Part shown: positions 8,824 through 18,928 of the stretch, piece after piece
How positions within the stretch are numbered: the stretch's first letter is position 1
How the letters are laid out: the number at the start of each line of letters is the position of its first letter
DNA from: Acuticoccus sediminis
Lineage (GTDB): Bacteria > Pseudomonadota > Alphaproteobacteria > Rhizobiales > Amorphaceae
Direction: 5' to 3'
DNA length: 64,000 nt
Assembly (NCBI RefSeq): GCF_003258595.1
Contig: NZ_QHHQ01000006.1
Span: 186,001 to 250,000, forward strand
Translations under genes and position numbers: made by a program
The notes under the pieces: model-generated
What the model saw: only the letters and a program-made list of their open reading frames with translations
Told to the model about the DNA's origin: nothing
Databases searched by the model: none

Positions 8824-10680
8824 TCAGACCCCCTGCGCCACGACCGCGGGGTCGGCCTGGATCACGCGCGGATCGTCGCCGTAGAGCGCGGCGACGAGGT
8901 CCGCCCGGTGGCGCAGCACCGCGCGCTGGTTGATCGAGCCCTTGTCCGTCACCTCGCCGCGGTCGAACGAGAGGTCGTCGTCGAGGAACATCGCCCGCAC
9001 CACGCGCGTCGCCGATCCAGTCGCCTCCGCCGCGAGCCGCGTCAGCCGCTCGGCCACGGCGGCCCGCACCGCCGGGTGGGCCAGCAGCCCGGTGCGTGAC
9101 ATTCCGGGCCCGCCCGGGACGAGTGCCGCCAGCGCCGGGACGTGGGGGATCATCAGCGCCGCCACGCGGTCGCGGTCCTCCCCGGCGATCACCGCATCGC
9201 CGACGAGGCCGCCCATCGCGTCGACGAAGGCCGCGCGGAGCGCGCCCACCGAGACGAACGTCCCCGTCGAGAGCTTGAAGTTCTCGGCGAGGCGTCCGTC
9301 GAAGAGGAAGCCGCGCGCCGGATCGCCCGGCACAGCGAAGCGCAGCGCGTCGCCGACGCGGTAGAAGCCCTCCTCGTCGAACGCACCCCGCGAGAGGTCC
9401 CCGTTGCGCCAGTAGCCGGGGGCGATGTTGGGGCCCCTCAGCCGGGCCTCCAGCTTGTCGCCGTGCGGCACCAGCTTCAGCGTCACGCCCTGCGCCGGGA
9501 TGCCGACATTGCCGGGACTGTCCTGCGGTTCCATCGAGGAGAGGGCGAACGGCCCCGTCTCGGTCGCGCCGTAGCCGGTGGAGAGGAGGATCGGTTCGCC
9601 CCGCGTCGCCGCCGCGACCGCGTTGAGACGGTCCCAGGTGTGCTGCGCCATGCTGGCGGCGGCGTACATCATCATCCGCAGCCGGGCGAAGAACGTCTCC
9701 CGCAGGAGGGGATCATCCTCCATCGCACTCAGCAGCATCTCGTAGCCCGCCGGCACGTTGAAGTACCAGGTCGGCGAAATCTCCCGCAGATTGCGGATGG
9801 TCTCGACGATCCCGTCGCGCGTCGGACGCCCGCCGTCGAGGTAGTAGGTGCCGCCATTGTAGAGCACGAGGTTGAAGTTCTTGTTGCCGGCGGCGGTGTG
9901 GTTCCAGGGCGCCCAGTCGACGATGACGGGCGGCTCCTCGCGCATGAAGGCGTAGCAGTCCGCGATCATCTCCTGATTGGAGCAGATCACCCGCTGCGTC
10001 TGGATCGAGGCCTTCGGCGAGCCGGTCGTGCCCGACGTGAACAGGAACTTCGCGACCGTGTCCGGCCCGACGGCCGCGTGCGCCGCGTCGACCGCCGGGG
10101 TCGCCTCCGTCGCGGCGAGGTCGGCGAAGCGCAGCGCCGGCCGCCCCTCGAGCCCGGCGCGGGTCAGGGCGACCGGCGTACCGGCGAAGACCGCGTCGAT
10201 GGCCCGGCCGAAGCGCGCCCCGTCGGCGGCGAACACCAGTCCGGGCGTCAGCTGCCCGGCGATGTCGCGCAGCTTGGAGAAGTCCTGCGACAGCAGCGAG
10301 TAGGCGGGCGACAGCGCCGCCGACGGCACCCCGACGTACTGCGCCCCCAGCGCCATCAGCGCGTGCTCGATGTCGTTGCCGGAGAGGATCGCGAGGGGCC
10401 GCTCCGGCGAGAGCCCGAGGTCGAGGAACGCCTGTCCGAGCGCGCGAACCACCGTCCGGCACTCGGCGTAGGTGAGGTGGCGCCAGCCGTCCCCGTCGCG
10501 TTCGGCGAGGAAGGTGCGGTCGGGCGCGGCAGCGGCCCAGTGGTCGAGCCGCTCGGTGATCTTGTCGGGGTAGGGGCCCAGCGGATCGGCCCGCCACACC
10601 AGCGTGGTCCCGTCGGCGCGGGTCTCGTGGCGGACGTCGGGCGTCCACGTCGCGAGCGGTGCAAACCGTCTGGCGGCCAT
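8824..10680 (-). CDS. fcs: Feruloyl-CoA synthase-like acyl-CoA ligase
   Basis: A 618-residue member of the ANL (AMP-binding) superfamily. The P-loop-like motif is FTSGTTGSPKA, followed by the adenylate motif STGYGATETGP and a degenerate C-terminal lid. Length and the SLLSQDFSKLR segment match the feruloyl-CoA synthase subgroup, which activates hydroxycinnamates for CoA-dependent side-chain removal. No matching feruloyl-CoA hydratase/lyase is recognised next to it, so the substrate may be another aromatic acid. It is convergent with the FAD monooxygenase (6-base gap) and divergent from the TRAP operon. Symbol given with moderate certainty. Confidence 0.78.
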   Translation of the reverse strand: MAARRFAPLATWTPDVRHETRADGTTLVWRADPLGPYPDKITERLDHWAAAAPDRTFLAERDGDGWRHLTYAECRTVVRALGQAFLDLGLSPERPLAILSGNDIEHALMALGAQYVGVPSAALSPAYSLLSQDFSKLRDIAGQLTPGLVFAADGARFGRAIDAVFAGTPVALTRAGLEGRPALRFADLAATEATPAVDAAHAAVGPDTVAKFLFTSGTTGSPKASIQTQRVICSNQEMIADCYAFMREEPPVIVDWAPWNHTAAGNKNFNLVLYNGGTYYLDGGRPTRDGIVETIRNLREISPTWYFNVPAGYEMLLSAMEDDPLLRETFFARLRMMMYAAASMAQHTWDRLNAVAAATRGEPILLSTGYGATETGPFALSSMEPQDSPGNVGIPAQGVTLKLVPHGDKLEARLRGPNIAPGYWRNGDLSRGAFDEEGFYRVGDALRFAVPGDPARGFLFDGRLAENFKLSTGTFVSVGALRAAFVDAMGGLVGDAVIAGEDRDRVAALMIPHVPALAALVPGGPGMSRTGLLAHPAVRAAVAERLTRLAAEATGSATRVVRAMFLDDDLSFDRGEVTDKGSINQRAVLRHRADLVAALYGDDPRVIQADPAVVAQGV

Positions 10681-10992
10681 TTTCGTCCTCCCTGCGTCAC
10701 GCCTGCCGGCGGCGCCGCGTTGCGCCGGTGTCTCCGGCGTCTTTCAGGCCTCGCGCGCGGCGCTTTTCATCGACCGGCCGCCCTGATACGCAGAGCGAAA
10801 CGATAGTTCGTTGCGGGGGGAATACAATGGCGCTTATGGACCGCCGTGCGGCCCGGGCCCGTCACGCCGCCGCATAATCGACGTTGCGGGCCGCCGCGTT
10901 CACCGCCAACCTGCGCGGTGCGCGGCGCGGGATCTGCGGCGCTTCAATAGATCCGGCGGCCATGGATCGCCGGACCAAGGAGGAAACGAAAC
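10681..10992. promoter_or_regulatory. Divergent intergenic region, acyl-CoA ligase and TRAP operon
   Basis: These 312 bases separate two divergent genes and have no credible coding frame. The AT-richest part (about 10,795-10,835) includes GAATACAAT, a plausible -10-like element, but no paired -35 is clear. A strong AAGGAGGAAACG ribosome site lies immediately before the dctP start. No perfect operator palindrome was found. Confidence 0.35.
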
Positions 10993-12015
10993 ATGCTGAG
11001 AACAGCGCTGGCGTGCGCCCTGTCTCTGGCCCTTCCGGGCAGTCTGGCCGCGCAGGAGGTGGAGCTCTCCTTCGCGCACTGGCTGCCGCCGACCCATCCA
11101 ATCCAGACCACGGGGTTCGAGCCGTGGGCGAAGTCGATCGAGGAGGCGTCGGAGGGCCGCATCAAGATCAACCTCTTCCCGGCCCAGCAGCTCGGTGCCG
11201 CACCCGACCACTACGACCTCGCCCGTGACGGCATCGCCGACATGGCCTGGATCAACCCGGGCTACCAGCCCGGCCGCTTCCCGCTGATCGCGGTCGGCGA
11301 GCTGCCGTTCCTCGTGTCCGACGCCAAGGGCGGCAGCCGCGCCCTCCACGAGTGGTACAGCCAGTACGCCGCCGAGGAGATGCCCGACGTCACCTTCTGC
11401 TTCGCCCAGGTCCACGATCCCGGCACGTTCCACTCCAAGACGCCGGTCCACGTGCCGGCCGACGTCGCCGGCAAGAACGTGCGCCCGGCCCACGCCACGA
11501 TGGCGCGCTTCGTCAGCCTGATCGGCGGCGCCTCGGTACAGGTGCCGGCGCCCGAGGCGCGCGAGGCCATCGCCAAGGGCGCGGCCGACATGATCACCTT
11601 CCCCTGGGAGTCGATCTACATCTTCGGCATCGACAAGGAGGTGTCCCACCACCTCGACACGCCGCTCTACGTGACGACCTTCGCGCTCGTCATGAACAAG
11701 GACATGCTGGATGGCCTCTCCGAGGAGAACCGCAAGGTCCTGATGGACCACTGCACGTCCGAGTGGGCGGAGAAGGTGGTGGACGGCTGGATCGACGTCG
11801 AGGCGGGTGGCCGCACCAAGATGGCGGAAAGCCCCGACCACACCCTCTACAAGCCCACCGCCGACGATCTCGCCAAGTGGCGCGAGGCCGCCGCACCGCT
11901 CACCGAGGAGTGGATGGCCGCGGTCAGCGAACGCGGTATCGACGCCCAGGCCGCCTACGACGGCTTCCTCGCCGCGCTCGACGCGCACGACGCGCGGATG
12001 CCCGCCGGCGATTGA
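10993..12015 (+). CDS. dctP: TRAP transporter substrate-binding protein (DctP family)
   Basis: A 340-residue periplasmic receptor for a TRAP importer. A Sec signal peptide (TALACALSLALPGSLAAQ, about 20 residues) precedes VELSFAHWLPPTHPI, the canonical DctP opening. The segment KTPVHVPADVAGKNVRPAH contains the conserved Arg that usually salt-bridges the ligand carboxylate, so the substrate is probably an organic acid. The ribosome site AAGGAGG is strong. It is followed by small and large permease genes and DUF3237, forming one plus-strand operon to 14,415. Confidence 0.88.
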   Translation: MLRTALACALSLALPGSLAAQEVELSFAHWLPPTHPIQTTGFEPWAKSIEEASEGRIKINLFPAQQLGAAPDHYDLARDGIADMAWINPGYQPGRFPLIAVGELPFLVSDAKGGSRALHEWYSQYAAEEMPDVTFCFAQVHDPGTFHSKTPVHVPADVAGKNVRPAHATMARFVSLIGGASVQVPAPEAREAIAKGAADMITFPWESIYIFGIDKEVSHHLDTPLYVTTFALVMNKDMLDGLSEENRKVLMDHCTSEWAEKVVDGWIDVEAGGRTKMAESPDHTLYKPTADDLAKWREAAAPLTEEWMAAVSERGIDAQAAYDGFLAALDAHDARMPAGD

Positions 12016-12128
12016 CGCAGCGGCCGGCCGGGACCGCCCGGGCCGGCCATTTCCCCGGCGCGGCACCGCGCCGGGCCGCGACCCTCCCGGTCATCCCCGG
12101 CAACAAAGGCGGACCCGCAGCGGTCCGA

Positions 12129-12656
12129 GTGCGTGTGGTACGGTTTCTCGAGCGATTTTGTGCAGGCACGGAGGCCGTCGCCGGCCTGCTCCTGGCGCTG
12201 GTGACGGTTCTCATCGTGGTGTCGGCGGTGGGCCGGTACCTCTTCGCCGTGCCGGTGCCCGACTCCTTCGACCTGTCGCGGCTCCTCATCGGCGCCGCGG
12301 TGATGTGGGGCTTTGCCGCGCTCGGCTTCCGCGGCTCGCACATCAAGGTCGAGATCTTCGCCGAGGCCCTGCCGCGCCCGGTCCGGCGGGTCGTCGACGC
12401 GTTCGCCTGGACTCTCGTCCTCGTCTTCGTCGTCCTCCTGGCGTGGAAGATGTTCGCCCGCGTCGACCGGGCCTACAGCGGCGGGGAGGCGACGTTCGAC
12501 CTGCGCCTCGTGGTGTGGCCGCTGCTCGGCGTCATCTGGCTCGGCGCCGCCGCCGCGGTGCTCACCGTCGCTGCCCGGCTCGGCCTGATCATCCTGCGCG
12601 GCGACACCCTGGACCATGCCGAGCGCATCGACCAGGACGACGAGGCGCACGGCTGA
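12129..12656 (+). CDS. dctQ: TRAP transporter small permease (DctQ family)
   Basis: A four-helix small membrane subunit of about 175 residues that pairs with DctM. Hydrophobic segments lie at LLLALVTVLIVVSAVGRYLF, LLIGAAVMWGFAALGF, WTLVLVFVVLLAWKMF and the final GVIWLGAAAAVLTVAARLGL. The start is uncertain: there is no ATG at a suitable place, and GTG at 12,129 or 12,135 begins VRVVRFLERF. The stop overlaps the dctM start by one base (TGATG), a translational coupling typical of TRAP operons. Confidence 0.8.
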   Translation: MRVVRFLERFCAGTEAVAGLLLALVTVLIVVSAVGRYLFAVPVPDSFDLSRLLIGAAVMWGFAALGFRGSHIKVEIFAEALPRPVRRVVDAFAWTLVLVFVVLLAWKMFARVDRAYSGGEATFDLRLVVWPLLGVIWLGAAAAVLTVAARLGLIILRGDTLDHAERIDQDDEAHG

Positions 12657-13948
12657 TGGCGCACGCTGATCTCGTTGCCGCCGGCGGCTTCGTCGCGCTC
12701 TTCGTCATGATGGCGCTGCGGGTGCCGATCGGCATCGCCATGGGGCTCGTCGGCGTGTTCGGCTTCGCCGCCGTACGCGGGTTCGGCCCGGCGCTGAACC
12801 TCCTGACCACGTCGCCCATCCGCGTCATCGCCGACTTCAACCTGTCGCTGATCCCCTTCTTCATCCTGATGGGCGTCTTCGCCACCAACTCCGGGATGAG
12901 CCGGGAGATGTTCCGCGCCGGGCAGGCCTGGCTCGGCCGGTTCCGCGGCGGCCTCGCGCTCTCCACCATCGCCGCCTGCGCGGGTTTCGCCGCGATCTGC
13001 GGCTCCTCCGTCGCGACCGCCGCGACGATGACGAAGATCGCGCTCCCCGAGATGCGGCGGTTCGGCTACCCCGAGGACGTCTCCTCCGGCGTCATCGCCG
13101 CGGGCGGCACGCTGGGGATCCTCATCCCGCCGTCCGTGGTGCTGGCGGTCTACGCCTACATCACCGAGCAGGACGTCGGCGTCCTCTTCGTGGCGGGCAT
13201 CATCCCGGGCCTGATCGCGATCCTCTTCTACATGGCGGCGGTCCGGCTCGCGCACCGGTCGTCGCTGCCGGAGGGGACTCCGTTCGACCTCAGCGAGGGG
13301 TTCGCCTCGCTGTCGGGGATCTGGGCGGTGATGCTGCTGTTCGTGCTGGTGATCGGCGCGATGTACTTCGGCGTCGTCACGCCGACGGAGGCTGCCGCGG
13401 TCGGCGCGCTGCTGACGATGCTGATCGGCGTCCTGCGCGGCCGGCTCGGCCCGCGCCTCATCATGGCGAGCCTCACCGAGGCGCTGCGGACCTCGGTCGC
13501 GATCTACACGATCCTCATCGGCGCGGTCCTCTTCGGCTACTTCCTCGCCATCACCCGCACGCCGCAGAAGCTGACGGAGTTCCTCGTCGGCCTCGACGTC
13601 GGTGCCTACGGCACGCTCGCGCTGATCCTCGGGTTCTTCCTGCTCGCCGGGTGCATCCTCGACGCGATGGCGATGATCATCCTGCTGGTGCCCATCGTCT
13701 TCCCGGTGATCCAGGGGCTGGGGTTCGATCCCATCTGGTTCGGCATCATCATCGTCGTGACGGTGGAGCTGGGGCTGATCACCCCGCCGGTGGGCATGAA
13801 CGTCTTCGTCATCAACACGATCGCGCGGGACGTGCCGCTGCAGACGATCTTCAAGGGGATCCTGCCGTTCGTGCTGGCCGATATCCTGCGGCTGATCCTC
13901 TACATCGCCTTCCCGGCGATCGTCCTCTTCCTGCCACGCACGATGTGA
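12656..13948 (+). CDS. dctM: TRAP transporter large permease (DctM family)
   Basis: A 430-residue inner-membrane subunit with about twelve hydrophobic segments, forming the Na+-coupled transport channel of the TRAP system. Family hallmarks are IPFFILMGVFATNSG, the AICGSSVATAATM segment, AAGGTLGILIPPSVV and PTEAAAVGALLTM, with PVGMNVFVIN near the C-terminus. It starts by TGATG overlap with dctQ and ends 8 bases before the DUF3237 gene. Confidence 0.9.
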   Translation: MAHADLVAAGGFVALFVMMALRVPIGIAMGLVGVFGFAAVRGFGPALNLLTTSPIRVIADFNLSLIPFFILMGVFATNSGMSREMFRAGQAWLGRFRGGLALSTIAACAGFAAICGSSVATAATMTKIALPEMRRFGYPEDVSSGVIAAGGTLGILIPPSVVLAVYAYITEQDVGVLFVAGIIPGLIAILFYMAAVRLAHRSSLPEGTPFDLSEGFASLSGIWAVMLLFVLVIGAMYFGVVTPTEAAAVGALLTMLIGVLRGRLGPRLIMASLTEALRTSVAIYTILIGAVLFGYFLAITRTPQKLTEFLVGLDVGAYGTLALILGFFLLAGCILDAMAMIILLVPIVFPVIQGLGFDPIWFGIIIVVTVELGLITPPVGMNVFVINTIARDVPLQTIFKGILPFVLADILRLILYIAFPAIVLFLPRTM

Positions 13949-13956
13949 GCGCTCCG

Positions 13957-14415
13957 ATGGCCGAACCGCCCCGCCTGTCCCACCTCATCGACCTCTACGT
14001 CGAGCTGGGTTCCCCGATGGAGCTGGGGCCGGGACGGGCCGGCCGGCGGCGGATCATCCCGATCGTGGGCGGTTCGGTGAGCGGGCGCTTCTCGGGCCGG
14101 ATCCTCAACCAGGGGGCGGACTGGCAGACGGTCTTTCCCGACGGGCTCGCCGAGCTCGACACCCGGTACGCCATCGAGACCGACGACGGCGCGCTGATCG
14201 AGATCCGCAACTTCGGCGTCCGCCACGGGCCGCCGGAGGTGCTCGCCCGGCTCGCCGCCGGCGAGAATGTGGACCCGAGCGAGTACTACATGCGGACCCA
14301 CCCGCGGTTCGAGACCGGGGCGCCGGACTACCGCTACCTCAACAGCATCATCTGCATCGGCACCGGCGCGCGCGAGGCGTCGGCGGTGCGCATGCACGTC
14401 TTCGAGGTGCTGTAG
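13957..14415 (+). CDS. DUF3237 domain-containing protein
   Basis: A 152-residue soluble protein spanning one DUF3237 domain. Characteristic pieces are GPGRAGRRRIIPIVGG, FSGRILNQGADWQ, RYAIETDDGALIEIRNFGVRHGP and the C-terminal NSIICIGTG with a closing beta strand. The family is a small beta-barrel of unknown biochemical role often found beside transporters and catabolic enzymes. Eight bases separate it from dctM, so it is very likely the last gene of the TRAP operon. Whether it is an enzyme or ligand binder is unknown. Confidence 0.82.
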   Translation: MAEPPRLSHLIDLYVELGSPMELGPGRAGRRRIIPIVGGSVSGRFSGRILNQGADWQTVFPDGLAELDTRYAIETDDGALIEIRNFGVRHGPPEVLARLAAGENVDPSEYYMRTHPRFETGAPDYRYLNSIICIGTGAREASAVRMHVFEVL

Positions 14416-14466
14416 CCGCCGCCCCCGCGCCGCAGGTGGGGGCGAGGGCCACAATGCGAACGGGAT

Positions 14467-14489
14467 CGGATCGCGAGGGGCGCGATCCG
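14467..14489. terminator. Hairpin between convergent genes
   Basis: A perfect 9-base stem CGGATCGCG/CGCGATCCG (14,467-14,475 and 14,481-14,489) with a 5-base loop lies between the convergent DUF3237 and amidohydrolase genes. There is no T tract on either side, so it is a possible, not certain, transcription stop. Confidence 0.35.
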
Positions 14490-14500
14490 GGCGTCTGTGA

Positions 14501-15394
14501 CTACGCCGCGGCGGCGGTGCTGAGCGGCAGCTTCAGGCCGTAGAGCCTGATGGCGTTGTCGCGCAGGACCTTGCGGGCCGGAGCGTCGCGCAGGCCGAGC
14601 GCGTCGAACTCGATCCGCGCGCGCTCCAGGTCCACCACCGGGTAGTCCGTACCGAACAGCACTTTGTCCTGACCGAAGGTGTTCATGTAGTGGACGAACT
14701 TCTCGTCCCAGTGCTTCGGCGCGTAGGCGTCGGTGCCGATGAAGACGTTCGGGTGCTTGTAGGCGACCGCGATCATCTCCTCGGTCCACGGCCAGCCGAT
14801 GTGGATGCCGACGAGCTTCAGGGTCGGGAAATCGCAGGCGATGGTGTCGAGGGTGATCGGCCGGCCGACGCTCTTCAGCGGCCGCTCGTCGGAGTAGCGC
14901 AGGCAGTGGCCGACCTGCATCTGGATCGGCACGCCCAGCTCGCAGCACTTGGCGTAGATCGGGTAGTAGCGCGCGTGGTCCGGCGCCATCTCGAACCAGT
15001 GCGGGTAGAGGTGCGCGCCGACGAAGCCGTATTCCCTGACGCCGCGCTCGAGCTCGGCGAGACCGTCCATGCCCTCGGTCGGGTCGACGCCGGCGAGGCC
15101 GGAGAAGCGGCCCGGGTACTTCGCGCACATCGCCGCCACCTTCTCGTAGGGGATGTGGCGGTGGATCTTGTGCATCTTGCTGCCCGCCTTGGTGGCGATC
15201 AGGAAGCAGTGCTCGACCCCGGCGCGGTCCATCTTCTCGAGAAAGGCGTCCTCGGTCAGGCCCTTGATGCGGCCTTCCTCGGCGCCGATCTTCTCGCGGA
15301 TGAACGTCTCCGCCCATCCTCGGCGCTCGAGTTCCGGATCGGCGAACTCGTAGTTCACCACCGCGTCGATCGCCATCACCCGGTTTTGCTGCAT
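14501..15394 (-). CDS. Amidohydrolase-2 family protein lacking the HxH metal pair
   Basis: A 297-residue TIM-barrel protein of the amidohydrolase-2 (ACMSD/LigW-like, PF04909) group. The first strand, where HxH is expected, reads AIDAVVNYEF (residues 8-17), so both first-shell His are missing. Later landmarks remain: VGIHIGWPWTEEM (His) and FGTDYPVVD (Asp). It may use a reduced metal site or be non-catalytic. The start at 15,394 is chosen because the barrel begins there; upstream in-frame sequence is Ala/Pro-rich. It is the last gene downstream of the Dpp-like importer and cysteine hydrolase, on the same strand. A paralogue with HxH intact lies at 26,122-27,000. Confidence 0.8.
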   Translation of the reverse strand: MQQNRVMAIDAVVNYEFADPELERRGWAETFIREKIGAEEGRIKGLTEDAFLEKMDRAGVEHCFLIATKAGSKMHKIHRHIPYEKVAAMCAKYPGRFSGLAGVDPTEGMDGLAELERGVREYGFVGAHLYPHWFEMAPDHARYYPIYAKCCELGVPIQMQVGHCLRYSDERPLKSVGRPITLDTIACDFPTLKLVGIHIGWPWTEEMIAVAYKHPNVFIGTDAYAPKHWDEKFVHYMNTFGQDKVLFGTDYPVVDLERARIEFDALGLRDAPARKVLRDNAIRLYGLKLPLSTAAAA

Positions 15395-15607
15395 TGTTCT
15401 CGTGTCCTGATCGTCCGCGTGGCGCGCCGTCGGTGCGTTGCGGCGCGATGCGGGAGGGGTTGGAGCGGTCGCGGCGGCGGGGTTGCCCGCCTCGTCCGAG
15501 GCCGCCCGTGTCACTGCGTGGAGCGTCCGGTCCGGCCCTCCGCGGTCCGTGGCCGGCGTCTCCTGGAATGTCGTGCCCGGGCCGGAGGGTCCGGGCGGCG
15601 CCGCGGC

Positions 15608-16303
15608 TCAGGCGGCGTGCTTGCCCGCCTTCAGCTCGGCGATGCGGGCGACGATGGTGTCGACCGGGGCGGTGTCGGCGTAACGGCCGCGCATCTCGGC
15701 GAGGTTGATGACGTGGAGCATCGGGTTCATGTCGCTGACCGCGTCCTCGGCGATGCAGGTCTTGTAGCCGAGGCCCATCGCGTCCACGACGCTGGCCTTG
15801 ACGCACGAGCTCGTCGTGCAGCCGGCGATGAACACGCTGTCCACGCCTGCCGCCCTGAGGCGCTCGTCGAGGTCGGTCTGGAAGAAGACCGACGGGTATT
15901 TCTTGACGATGACCGGCTCGCCCTCGGCCGGCTCGAGGCGCGGGTCGATGCCGACCTCGGGGCTGTCGGCCAGAAGGCCGTCGAGCCACGGGATCTTCTT
16001 GGCCCAGAGGCCGGCGTCGGCGAGACCCGGCTCGTAGGCGATGGTCGTGTGGAAGACCGGCAGGCCGGCATCGCGCATCGCCGCCAGCAGGACGGCCGTG
16101 CGGGCCACCTCGTCGTCGTACCCGTTGCCGCCGGAATCGAACTGCGCCGCCGCACTGGTGAACGCGATCGAGAAGTCGACGATGACGAGCGCCGGCCTCT
16201 CGCCCCACCCGACATTGTGCGGCGTCGCATAGCGCGAGGCGTAGAAGTCGAGCAGGTCGGCGATGGTGGTCGTCTTGGGGTCGAAGTCTTCGTATCTGGG
16301 CAT
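15608..16303 (-). CDS. Isochorismatase-family cysteine hydrolase (N-carbamoylsarcosine amidase-like)
   Basis: A 231-residue Rossmann-like cysteine hydrolase with the full triad: Asp in ALVIVDFSIAF, Lys in VIVKKYPSVFF and Cys in GCTTSSCVKAS. The length, about 40 residues longer at the N-terminus than nicotinamidases, resembles N-carbamoylsarcosine amidohydrolase and related amidases rather than pyrazinamidase. It probably cleaves an amide or carbamoyl bond of the compound brought in by the adjacent ABC importer. ATG at 16,303 is preceded by GAGGACATCCG. It follows the binding-protein gene by 56 bases on the same strand. Confidence 0.85.
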   Translation of the reverse strand: MPRYEDFDPKTTTIADLLDFYASRYATPHNVGWGERPALVIVDFSIAFTSAAAQFDSGGNGYDDEVARTAVLLAAMRDAGLPVFHTTIAYEPGLADAGLWAKKIPWLDGLLADSPEVGIDPRLEPAEGEPVIVKKYPSVFFQTDLDERLRAAGVDSVFIAGCTTSSCVKASVVDAMGLGYKTCIAEDAVSDMNPMLHVINLAEMRGRYADTAPVDTIVARIAELKAGKHAA

Positions 16304-16359
16304 CGGATGTCCTCGTTCGATGGGGCCGGCGCGGGACGGACCCGCGCCGGCCGTCACGA

Positions 16360-17880
16360 TCAGTGCTCGCAGGTCGCCGCGGCCTCGGCGAAGTTGAGCC
16401 GCTCGTCCGCGCGCGGCTCCCAGGCGGTCACGCAGTCGCGCACGCCGTAGGCCTGCACCTCGACGTAGATCGGGCTGAACAGCGCCTTCTCGTTGCTGAT
16501 CTGCCAGATCTTGGAGATGGCGGCCTGACGCTTCTCCTGGTCGGCGGTGGCGCGCTGCTCCTTGGCGAGCGCGTCGAGCTCGTCGGAGAACCAGTAGCCG
16601 TGGCTCTTCTCGCTCTCGTACTCGAGGCCGAGGATCAGGTCGGCGTCGAGGATCGAGATGCCGAGGGAGAACATGTACATCCCCTCGAGCGTGTTGTTGA
16701 TCCACATCGGCAGGTAGGCCGCGTAGTCCATCGGCTCCATCTCGACGTTGATGCCGGCCTGCTGCATGTAGCCCGCGATTGCCTGGGCCGACTGGGTGGC
16801 GAAGGCCCAGCGGTTGGTCGGGAACATGTACTTGATCGGCGTGCCGTCGTAGCCGGCCTCCGCGAGAAGGGCCTTGGCCTTCTCCGGGTCGTACGGCGTC
16901 GGCTCGACGGACGGGTCGTAGCCGAAGGTCACCGGCGGGGCGATCTGGCCGATCGGGTTGCCGAGGCCGCGCAGCAGGCGCTCCGTGATCGCCTTGCGGT
17001 CGATGGAGTAGTCGATCGCCTTGCGGATCTTCTCGTTGCCGAGCGGGCCGTCGTCCGGCACGTAGCCGGCGAAGACGACGCGGTTGCTCTCCACCTTGTC
17101 GATCTTGATGCCGCTCTGGCTGGACAGGCTGTCGACGAGGGGAGGCGGCAGCAGCGGCACGATGTCGATCTCGCCCGAGGCGAGGGCGGCGGCGCGGGCC
17201 GGCTCGGACGGCATCGGGATGAACTGCACCTCGGCGACCTTCGGCGCGCCCTTCCAGTAGTCCTCGTTGGCCGTGAGGGTGATGTGGTCGTCCTTCACCC
17301 ACTCCTCGACCTTGAACGGGCCGGAGCCGATCGGCTTCGTCGAGAACGCCTCCGGGCCCATCTCCTCGTAGGCCTTCTTCGGCACGATGAAGATGAGGCT
17401 GACCTGGCGGCCGAAGATGGCGTACGGCTGGTTGAGCGTGAAGCGGATGGTCGTGTCGTCGATCTTCTCGACCTTGTCGACCGCCTTGAGGTACCCGGCC
17501 GCCGGCGCGCCCGGATTGTTGATGATCGTCTCGTACGTGTAGATGATGTCGTCGGCGGTGACGGGCTCGCCGTTGTGGAAGGTCGAGCCGGTGTTCAGCT
17601 TGAAGGTCCACACCGTCGCGTCGTCGTTGACATCCCAGGACTCGGCGAGGAGCGGCTCCAGACTGCCGTCCGTGCCGATGCGGGTGAGCTGCTCGAACAC
17701 GTTCTGGAAGACGTTGAGCGACTGCGCCGCGATGTTCTGCATCGGGTCGAGCGTCGCCGGGTCGACGCTCTGGGCGACGTAGATGCTGCCCTCGGCGGCC
17801 TCGGCGCGGTCGATGGCCGCGAGCGAGAGCGCGATCGCCGCGACGGTGAGCGGGGCTTTGATGGCCTTCAGGGGTATCAT
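16360..17880 (-). CDS. Peptide/nickel-type ABC transporter substrate-binding protein (SBP family 5)
   Basis: A 506-residue periplasmic receptor of the DppA/OppA class (SBP_bac_5). It opens with a signal peptide (PLTVAAIALSLAAIDRAEAA) and the mature start SIYVAQSVDPATLDPMQN. The family signature is around WDVNDDATVWTFKLNTGSTF followed by HNGEPVTADDI. It belongs to the operon with DppBCDF-like components at 17,921-21,804. Related receptors bind peptides, opines, sugars or amide compounds; the downstream amidase-like enzymes suggest a small amide or carbamoyl compound, an inference only. Confidence 0.9.
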   Translation of the reverse strand: MIPLKAIKAPLTVAAIALSLAAIDRAEAAEGSIYVAQSVDPATLDPMQNIAAQSLNVFQNVFEQLTRIGTDGSLEPLLAESWDVNDDATVWTFKLNTGSTFHNGEPVTADDIIYTYETIINNPGAPAAGYLKAVDKVEKIDDTTIRFTLNQPYAIFGRQVSLIFIVPKKAYEEMGPEAFSTKPIGSGPFKVEEWVKDDHITLTANEDYWKGAPKVAEVQFIPMPSEPARAAALASGEIDIVPLLPPPLVDSLSSQSGIKIDKVESNRVVFAGYVPDDGPLGNEKIRKAIDYSIDRKAITERLLRGLGNPIGQIAPPVTFGYDPSVEPTPYDPEKAKALLAEAGYDGTPIKYMFPTNRWAFATQSAQAIAGYMQQAGINVEMEPMDYAAYLPMWINNTLEGMYMFSLGISILDADLILGLEYESEKSHGYWFSDELDALAKEQRATADQEKRQAAISKIWQISNEKALFSPIYVEVQAYGVRDCVTAWEPRADERLNFAEAAATCEH

Positions 17881-17920
17881 GGGGCTTCTCCTGGTGCAGG
17901 CGGGATGAGGGCTGAGGGGC

Positions 17921-18920
<1,000 letters not shown>

Positions 18921-18928
<8 letters not shown>

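Noticed and set aside
9142-10806. Long plus-strand frame opposite the acyl-CoA ligase gene
   Set aside because: It is the mirror of a high-GC gene; translation is Arg/Val/Gly-rich with no domain, while the minus strand encodes a full ANL ligase.
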